A stretch of 19,098 bases of DNA, from positions 1 to 19,098 of the forward strand of contig UQUG01000034.1 in assembly GCA_900544205.1 (NCBI GenBank), written 5' to 3'. This DNA comes from an uncultured Collinsella sp. (lineage in GTDB: Bacteria; Actinomycetota; Coriobacteriia; Coriobacteriales; Coriobacteriaceae). Under the pieces are notes generated by a model, which had not been told where the DNA came from, did no database searches, and was given only the letters and a program-made list of their open reading frames with translations. Positions 13,961 through 19,098 of this stretch are shown here, in pieces. The stretch's first letter is position 1; the number at the start of each line of letters is the position of its first letter. A program made the translations under genes and the position numbers.

Positions 13961-14597
13961 GGGCGTCCTCCGGGAATACTGCCTCGTCATTTTCGTTAGC
14001 ATCAGTGCCGCCGTCCTTGCTATCGCCGACCCAACGGAGCAGGTCGACCGAGGTAATGCCGTAGCGCTTCTCACGTACAGTCTCAAAGTCTGCCGGATGC
14101 GCGCCCGCATCGGCGGCGGCATGCTCAAACAGGGCGTAAGCGCCAGACGCAAGCAGACCCTGCTGGGCCAGATTCTGCAGCAGTTCCTCGACCGGCTCGG
14201 CACCAAAAGCATAGGGCGGGTCGAGCAGGACCAGATCAAAGGGGCCGCCCGGTACACGACCGCGTGAGGCACTCGTCAGCATGTCGCCCGTGACCACGCG
14301 CCAACGCGCACGGTCACGGCAGAGCGACTCGATATTCTTGGTAATGAGCCGCGCGGCGTTGCGATCGATCTCAAACGTCGTGAGCGAGCGGGCCCCACGA
14401 GAGAGCATCTCTAACCCTAAGGCACCGGAGCCGCCAAAGGCGTCCAGCACACGAACCTCGTCCAAATCGAAATCGAATGCCGACATGACCATAGATGCGC
14501 ACGCCTCGCGCACGCGATCAGTCGTGGGGCGGGTGACACCGCGACCACGGGGCTCCTCGATTTTACGACCGCGCCATTCGCCGCCGATGATTCTCAT
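13953..14597 (-). CDS. rsmD: 16S rRNA (guanine(966)-N(2))-methyltransferase RsmD
   Basis: This 214-residue SAM-dependent enzyme is expected to methylate G966 (E. coli numbering) of 16S rRNA. It opens with MRIIGGEWRGRKI and the conserved TRPTTDRVRE. The SAM-binding motif is LDAFGGSGALGLE at 51-63 and the catalytic DPPY at 126-129. After the usual end near residue 190 there is a tail of about 24 residues rich in Asp, Glu, Asn and Gly that is not part of the core fold. The ATG overlaps the recG stop by four bases (ATGA), and the 3' end overlaps coaD. Confidence 0.95.
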   Translation of the reverse strand: MRIIGGEWRGRKIEEPRGRGVTRPTTDRVREACASMVMSAFDFDLDEVRVLDAFGGSGALGLEMLSRGARSLTTFEIDRNAARLITKNIESLCRDRARWRVVTGDMLTSASRGRVPGGPFDLVLLDPPYAFGAEPVEELLQNLAQQGLLASGAYALFEHAAADAGAHPADFETVREKRYGITSVDLLRWVGDSKDGGTDANENDEAVFPEDAHE

Positions 14598-16771
14598 CCT
14601 CCGCTGACCTCCTTAAAGATATGTCGATAACGCATGGCGACCGCATCGCGCAAGGGACGCGTCGCCACAGAGTCAAGGTTGCAAGCATACCGCAAGAGTT
14701 CGACCGCGTCCAAATGGGCCCACCCGATCAGCTCCTCGTCGGCATCAAGGTCGACGAAGCGCAGGGTCACACCGCCATGCTGGCGGTACCCCAGGATTTC
14801 GCCCTCGTGACGCAGACGCAGGTCCATCTGGGCAAGCGTAAAACCATCCGAAGTTTTTTCGAGCGATTGCAGACGATCTTGCGCCGCTGATGCGCCGCCG
14901 TTGCCCTTGGAGTGCGTCATGACCAGGCACGTGCCCGACACGCCGCCACGGCCCACGCGGCCGCGCAGCTGGTGCAGGGCAGCCAAACCAAAGCGCTCGC
15001 CGTTCTCGATGACCATGACGGTGGCGTTGGGCACGTCAACGCCCACCTCGACCACCGTAGTCGAGACGAGCACGTCAATCTCGCCACGCTTGAAGGCATC
15101 GATAACCTGGTCCTTCTCCCCCGCTGGCATGCGGCCGTGGAGGCGCGCGATGGCAAGACCCGGCAACGCCAGACGCAAGCGATCGAGCTCGGTCGCCGTA
15201 TCGTGCAGCGGCACGGGGACCGTCACGCGGCCCTCGTCGTCGCGGGCGATACCGGGCACGTCTTCCAGCTCATCGGCCGAGTCACTCGGCTCCACGAGCG
15301 GGCAAATCACGTAGGCCTGCTGACCCTTTTCATGCGCCTCGCGGATGGCGCCATAGGCGAGGTCACGGCTCGACTCGGTGAGCACGCGTGTCGTCACGCC
15401 AGCGCCAGGGACTGGCCGATGGCGGATGATACTCGTGTCCAGATCGCCGTAGACCGAAAGCGCCAGCGTACGCGGGATGGGCGTTGCCGTCATAACGAGC
15501 AGATCGGCACCGGGGCCCTTCGCGCGTAGTGCGTTGCGTTGGCCTACGCCAAAGCGGTGCTGTTCGTCGATGACGACAAGCGACAGGTGATTAAACGCCA
15601 CGTCATCCGAGAGGACCGCGTGGGTACCAAAGAGGACGTCGAGCTTACCCGATTCCAGCTGGGCATGAATCTGCTCACGCTCGGCCGCCGGCGTGGCACC
15701 CGTCAGGAGCGCCCAGGACATGCCAGCCTGCGAGAGCAAGGGGCCGGTCTTGTCAGCATATTGGCACGCCAGAACGCCCGTGGGCGCCATAACGCAGGCC
15801 TGCGTACCGCTATCGGCAGCCACAGCCAGCGCGCAAGCGGCAACGGCGGTCTTACCGGTACCGACATCGCCCAGCAGCAGGCGGTTCATCACGCGCCCGC
15901 CATCGCACATGTCGTGCAGAATGTCTTGGAATGCGGCCTCCTGCTCGTCGCTCAGCGAAAACGGCAGGGCTTGCTTGAGTGCGGCCAGGTGCTCGCCCGC
16001 GGTGTGGGCATAGGGCACCACATCGACCAGACCGCCGTCGTTGCGCAGACGCAGCGCCAGCTGCAGGTAGAGGCACTCCTCGTAGGCAAGACGCCGGCGT
16101 GCGATGTCGCGCTCAGCCATGCTCGAGGGAAAGTGGATCGAACGCAACGCGCGGGCATTGCTCATGAGCTTCCGCTTTGCGCGCAGCGGTGCCGGAATGG
16201 GATCAAAGGGATTGCCGACGACCTCAAGCGCACCGCTTACGATGCGGCGCATCCACGCCTGGCTCACGCCGTCACTTACGTAGTGAACCGGCAGGATGGT
16301 GCCCGCGGCACGCCCGTCCTCGAGCTTTTCGAAATGCGGCGAGGCCATCTGCTTAAAGCCGTAGGCAAACTCGACCTTACCCATCACGGCCAGGCGGTCG
16401 CCCTGCTTAAGCTGCTGGGCAATCCAGGGCTGGCGGAAAAAGGCGACCTGCAGCACGCCCGTCTCGTCAACAAGCGAGACCTCGGTCACCTGCATGCGCG
16501 GACGCGGCTGCTTTTGGACGATACGGTCGACCGTGGCGACAATCGTGCAAACGGTACCGATGGGAGCCATCTCAATGGACCAGGAGCGCGTAAAGTCGAG
16601 ATATCGATGAGGAATATGGAGAAGGAGGTCCCCCACCGTCCGAATTCCCAAACGGCGAAGGGCCTCCTCACGTTTACCCGAAACATATTTGAGTCGCGCG
16701 ATATCCTCGTCGAGCGCATTGCTCTGGGCAAAGCGCTCCGAGACGCGCGGCACGGAGCACAGCTCGGACAT
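14594..16771 (-). CDS. recG: ATP-dependent DNA helicase RecG
   Basis: This 725-residue helicase remodels stalled replication forks and Holliday junctions. An N-terminal wedge/OB-fold region covers ~60-160. Helicase motifs follow: Walker A GDVGTGKT at 301-308, MAPTGVLACQ at 328-337 (usually MAPTEILA), the DEQH box at 402-405 and TATPIPRTLAL at 428-438. Motifs IV to VI include LHGRMP, STTVVEVGVDVPNA, and QLRGRVGRG. A low-complexity insert (DSADELEDVPGIARDDEG) interrupts the second helicase lobe after VICPLVEPS, probably a surface loop. The start ATG is 10 bases after the fakA stop, and its ribosome site is weak, so coupling to fakA translation is likely. The length is close to the family norm (about 680-700). 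Confidence 0.96.
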   Translation of the reverse strand: MSELCSVPRVSERFAQSNALDEDIARLKYVSGKREEALRRLGIRTVGDLLLHIPHRYLDFTRSWSIEMAPIGTVCTIVATVDRIVQKQPRPRMQVTEVSLVDETGVLQVAFFRQPWIAQQLKQGDRLAVMGKVEFAYGFKQMASPHFEKLEDGRAAGTILPVHYVSDGVSQAWMRRIVSGALEVVGNPFDPIPAPLRAKRKLMSNARALRSIHFPSSMAERDIARRRLAYEECLYLQLALRLRNDGGLVDVVPYAHTAGEHLAALKQALPFSLSDEQEAAFQDILHDMCDGGRVMNRLLLGDVGTGKTAVAACALAVAADSGTQACVMAPTGVLACQYADKTGPLLSQAGMSWALLTGATPAAEREQIHAQLESGKLDVLFGTHAVLSDDVAFNHLSLVVIDEQHRFGVGQRNALRAKGPGADLLVMTATPIPRTLALSVYGDLDTSIIRHRPVPGAGVTTRVLTESSRDLAYGAIREAHEKGQQAYVICPLVEPSDSADELEDVPGIARDDEGRVTVPVPLHDTATELDRLRLALPGLAIARLHGRMPAGEKDQVIDAFKRGEIDVLVSTTVVEVGVDVPNATVMVIENGERFGLAALHQLRGRVGRGGVSGTCLVMTHSKGNGGASAAQDRLQSLEKTSDGFTLAQMDLRLRHEGEILGYRQHGGVTLRFVDLDADEELIGWAHLDAVELLRYACNLDSVATRPLRDAVAMRYRHIFKEVSGG

Positions 16772-16781
16772 GGGCAGTTGC

Positions 16782-18443
16782 CTACTCGATCGAGAAGATC
16801 ACGGGATAGAGCGGCTGCTCGCCACGATGGGCGTCGATCTCCAGGTCGGGCTGAGCCTCCTCGATAGCGTCGACGATCTCCTGGAAGGCCTCATCGGACA
16901 GCTCCTCGCCGGCCAGAATCGTCAGTGCGTCGCCCTCCTCTTCCTCCTGCATGCGGTTGATGCAGTCGAGCGTGACCTGCTTCACGTCGGAACCGACCAC
17001 GTCGATGGAGCCGGCGATGATACCCATGACGTCACCGGAGTGAATCGGAGAACCGTCAGAGGCACTGGAGTCGCGCACGGCGCGGGTGACCTCGCCATCG
17101 CGGACCTCGCTGATGGCGTCGACCATGGCGGCGACGGCATCCTCGAGCTCGGAATCGGGCAGGACCGCGAACAGCGCGGAGAAGGCCTGCGGGACGGTCT
17201 TGGTGGGAACGACGGCGACCTTCTTGTCGGTGCAGGCTGAAGCAGCAGCCTCAGCGGCCATGCGGATGTTGCCGTTGTTGGGCAGGATGATGACCGAGGT
17301 CGCGTTGACCTGGTCCACCGCGCCCAGCAGGTCGGCGGTCGAGGGATTCATAGTCTGGCCACCGGACACGATCACGTCGACGCCGAGGGACTTGAGGATG
17401 TCGGCCTCGCCGGAACCGGCGGCAACGGCGACAAAGCCCAGCGCCTTGGCGGGCTCGGCGGCCTTTTCCTGATCCTCGTGGATCTTGGCGGTACGGTCGT
17501 GGGCCTCCATCTCCATGTTGTGGATAAAGACCTCATAGATCTGACCGAGCTGCAGCATGTGCTCGAGCACCAGGTTGGGGGTGTTGGAGTGCACATGGAT
17601 CTTGTAGTCGGGATAGGCGCCCACGAGAAGCTCGCAGTCGCCCATGGAACCCAGGAACTTAAGGCACTCGTCCTCGTCAAACGGGGCGTCGGCCTTAAAC
17701 AGGAACTCGTTGCAGTAGCGGAACTCCGAGCCCTCCCAATCGTCGTTGGCCTCGATCTCAACGCGACCAAGGGCCGCGTCGCGGGCAGAGACAGCGGAAT
17801 CAAACGTGGCGGAGAAATCCTCGACAACGGTGCTGCGGCCAAGTGCTGCAGCCACAAAGTTCTCAAGGAAGATGGCGAAGCCAAAGGCGCCGGAGTCGAC
17901 CACGCCGTTCTCCTTCAGAACGGGCAGCAGGTCGGGCGTGCGGGCGACGGACTGGTACGCCTCGACGACGATAGCATCGAGCGCATCCTCGGCCGAGAAC
18001 TTCTTCTTCTCGCACTCATCGGCCTTGGTCGAGACATCGCGCAGGACCGTGAGGATCGTGCCCTCGATGGGCTTGCGGACAGCCTGGAAGGCAACCTTGA
18101 CGGCACGACGGAAGGCGAAGGCAATGTTGGCGGACGTAATAGGCTCGTCGGCAGAGACAAGACCCTCGGCCACGCCGCGCAGAATCTGCGAGGTGATGAC
18201 TCCGGAGTTACCGCGGGCACCCATCAGGGAGCCGTGGGTGATGGCGCCGGCGATGGCCTCCATATCGGCATCGGCGGGAAGGGCGGAAAGCTCCTTGGTC
18301 ACCGAGGCGAGCGTGAGCGACATGTTGGTGCCGGTGTCGCCGTCGGGTACGGGGAAGACGTTGAGCTTGTTGATCTCCTCGGCCTTGTCGGAAACGGCAG
18401 CCGCAGCGATCGGAAAACAGGTGCGAATGGTCTTTGCAATCAT
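16782..18443 (-). CDS. fakA: DAK/DhaL-type fatty acid kinase catalytic subunit (FakA/YloV family)
   Basis: This 553-residue protein belongs to the YloV/FakA family. With a fatty-acid-loaded FakB (DegV family) partner, relatives phosphorylate fatty acids to acyl-phosphates. The N-terminal DhaL kinase domain (~1-200) has NVFPVPDGDTGTN at 28-40, with the Mg-ATP-binding Asp residues, and GARGNSGV at 75-82. The middle and C-terminal parts show VHSNTPNLVLEHMLQLG and GGQTMNPSTADLLGAV, marks of the FakB-interaction region. No FakB gene is in the window. The ATG at 18441-18443 has GGAG 12 bases upstream, a little far. It sits between asp23 and recG, the asp23-fakA-recG order also found in Firmicutes. 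The product feeds the same acyl-phosphate pool as PlsX. Confidence 0.92.
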   Translation of the reverse strand: MIAKTIRTCFPIAAAAVSDKAEEINKLNVFPVPDGDTGTNMSLTLASVTKELSALPADADMEAIAGAITHGSLMGARGNSGVITSQILRGVAEGLVSADEPITSANIAFAFRRAVKVAFQAVRKPIEGTILTVLRDVSTKADECEKKKFSAEDALDAIVVEAYQSVARTPDLLPVLKENGVVDSGAFGFAIFLENFVAAALGRSTVVEDFSATFDSAVSARDAALGRVEIEANDDWEGSEFRYCNEFLFKADAPFDEDECLKFLGSMGDCELLVGAYPDYKIHVHSNTPNLVLEHMLQLGQIYEVFIHNMEMEAHDRTAKIHEDQEKAAEPAKALGFVAVAAGSGEADILKSLGVDVIVSGGQTMNPSTADLLGAVDQVNATSVIILPNNGNIRMAAEAAASACTDKKVAVVPTKTVPQAFSALFAVLPDSELEDAVAAMVDAISEVRDGEVTRAVRDSSASDGSPIHSGDVMGIIAGSIDVVGSDVKQVTLDCINRMQEEEEGDALTILAGEELSDEAFQEIVDAIEEAQPDLEIDAHRGEQPLYPVIFSIE

Positions 18444-18470
18444 GGGTATTTGAATCTCCGTTTTCGGATG

Positions 18471-18827
18471 CTAGTTCAGACGGCTCTTGAGCGCGTCGAT
18501 ATGGATGCCGATCTTAAGGCTGGCGGGATCGATCTGGGCGATCTCCTGCAGGGTAAAGGCAACGGAGCTCGAAAGATTGTGGCAGACGGACTTCATGTTG
18601 ACGCCGTTCTCGAGCACGACGTGAAGATCGACCGTAAGGCCGTTCTCGTCGGCGGAGACAAGCACGCCCTTGCGGAGGCGCTGACCGGCAAGCAGGCGCA
18701 CGCTCTCGGCGCCCTGGAGCTGTTCGGCCATACCGACGACGCCATAGCACGTCATCGCGGCATAACCGGCAATATCGGCAATAACGTCGTTCGAGACGCT
18801 CAGGCTGCCGTTAATGGTCTCAGACAC
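18471..18827 (-). CDS. Asp23/Gls24 family (YloU-like) envelope stress-related protein
   Basis: This 118-residue protein belongs to the Asp23/DUF322 family, members of which are linked to cell-envelope homeostasis in Gram-positives. The core is visible: LSVSNDVIADIAGYAAMTCYGVVGM, then GVLVSADENGLTVDLHVVLENGVN and a basic C-terminal helix. The start is GTG at 18825-18827, chosen because AAGGAG lies 6 bases upstream; an in-frame ATG further upstream would place that site inside the gene. It precedes fakA by 27 bases, the usual pairing. Confidence 0.9.
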   Translation of the reverse strand: MSETINGSLSVSNDVIADIAGYAAMTCYGVVGMAEQLQGAESVRLLAGQRLRKGVLVSADENGLTVDLHVVLENGVNMKSVCHNLSSSVAFTLQEIAQIDPASLKIGIHIDALKSRLN

Positions 18828-18984
18828 AAGAATCTCCTTATCTGGTGCTCGCGGCACCATCTCGTGGGAGCAATCATTGGAATATTCTACAACGACCGCG
18901 CCATGTTGAGGTGGCGGGCCTCGGGATTACATCCTCGACACGAAATGTTGATACGGTAACGTTCGCGAACAGCGATCGCGGCAT
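18828..18984 (-). promoter_or_regulatory. Leader region of the asp23-fakA-recG operon
   Basis: This 157-bp gap should hold the promoter of the large leftward operon. A minus-strand TAGAAT at 18884-18889 could be a -10 (start near 18877), without a clear -35. The leader would contain a 6-bp hairpin (TGGTGC/GCACCA, 18843-18859) just before the ribosome site at 18834-18839. A 10-bp palindrome, GTTCGCGAAC, lies at 18961-18970. None is confirmed. Confidence 0.35.
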
Positions 18985-19016
18985 GAAAAAACCCGCCGCA
19001 TAAGCGACGGGTTTTA
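18985..19016 (-). terminator. Intrinsic terminator after tRNA-Asn
   Basis: The minus strand reads AAAA, ACCCGTCGC, TTAT loop, GCGGCGGGT and then a T run (TTTTT). The 9-bp stem has one G-U pair. It starts about 6 bases after the tRNA CCA end, so the tRNA is probably transcribed apart from asp23. Confidence 0.9.
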
Positions 19017-19021
19017 CAACC

Positions 19022-19096
19022 TGGCTCCCCGGGTAGGACTCGAACCTACAACAGCGCGGTTAACAGCCGCGTGCTCTACCATTGAGCTACCGAGGA
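19022..19096 (-). tRNA. tRNA-Asn (anticodon GUU), CCA encoded
   Basis: On the minus strand the 75 bases fold into a cloverleaf: acceptor TCCTCGG pairing with CCGGGGA (one T-G), D arm GCTC...GAGC, anticodon stem CGCGG/CCGCG around CTGTTAA with GTT as anticodon, and the TTCGAGT T-loop. The CCA end is encoded. GTT reads asparagine codons AAC and AAU. Confidence 0.97.
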
Positions 19097-19098
19097 AT

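Noticed and set aside
17478..18959. A 493-codon plus-strand open frame opposite fakA and asp23
   Set aside because: It spans two real genes and their gap, and reads as His/Gly/Asp/Leu-rich noise without a domain.

Overview
This window looks like a chromosomal housekeeping segment from a high-GC Gram-positive bacterium. The gene order and protein style point to Coriobacteriia, most likely Collinsella or a close relative. That assignment is an inference from gene content, not a database match. There is no CRISPR array, insertion sequence, phage gene or rRNA. No gene-free stretch exceeds about 200 bases.

Almost everything is transcribed leftwards (minus strand), so the biological reading order runs from the right end. 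It starts with tRNA-Asn(GUU) and its terminator. An asp23-family gene and a fatty-acid-kinase-like gene (fakA/yloV) follow, then recG, rsmD and coaD in tight or overlapping succession. Next come a coiled-coil protein of unknown role, a DUF177/YceD protein and rpmF. After a hairpin comes plsX. After a perfect 22-bp palindrome comes acpP, followed by rnc, smc, ftsY and ffh. This block joins phospholipid and fatty-acid supply (FakA, PlsX, ACP, with CoaD making coenzyme A, the source of the ACP prosthetic group), ribosome and RNA maturation (RsmD, YceD, L32, RNase III), chromosome maintenance (RecG, SMC) and co-translational membrane targeting (Ffh and FtsY).

Left of ffh lies the one plus-strand gene, at 3061-3822. 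It encodes a DUF134-type helix-turn-helix domain fused to a NifX/NafY-type (dinitrogenase iron-molybdenum cofactor) domain with a His/Cys-rich tail. It converges on ffh across a two-way hairpin and diverges from thyA. The thyA and folA genes form a dTMP/folate pair. Further left are a SpoU/TrmH RNA methyltransferase gene and the start of a MATE-family transporter gene cut by the window edge.

The most interesting spot is the DUF134-NifX gene. Two near-identical palindromes 53 bp apart flank its putative promoter. A near-perfect Shine-Dalgarno sequence lies inside the reading frame just before an in-frame ATG at the domain junction, which suggests one gene makes both a regulator-sensor fusion and a free NifX-like domain. 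Other points worth checking are the plsX/acpP palindrome, the rpmF/plsX hairpin with little room for a new promoter, an Asn at a metal-ligand position of RNase III, and a Lys-Gly repeat near the end of Ffh.
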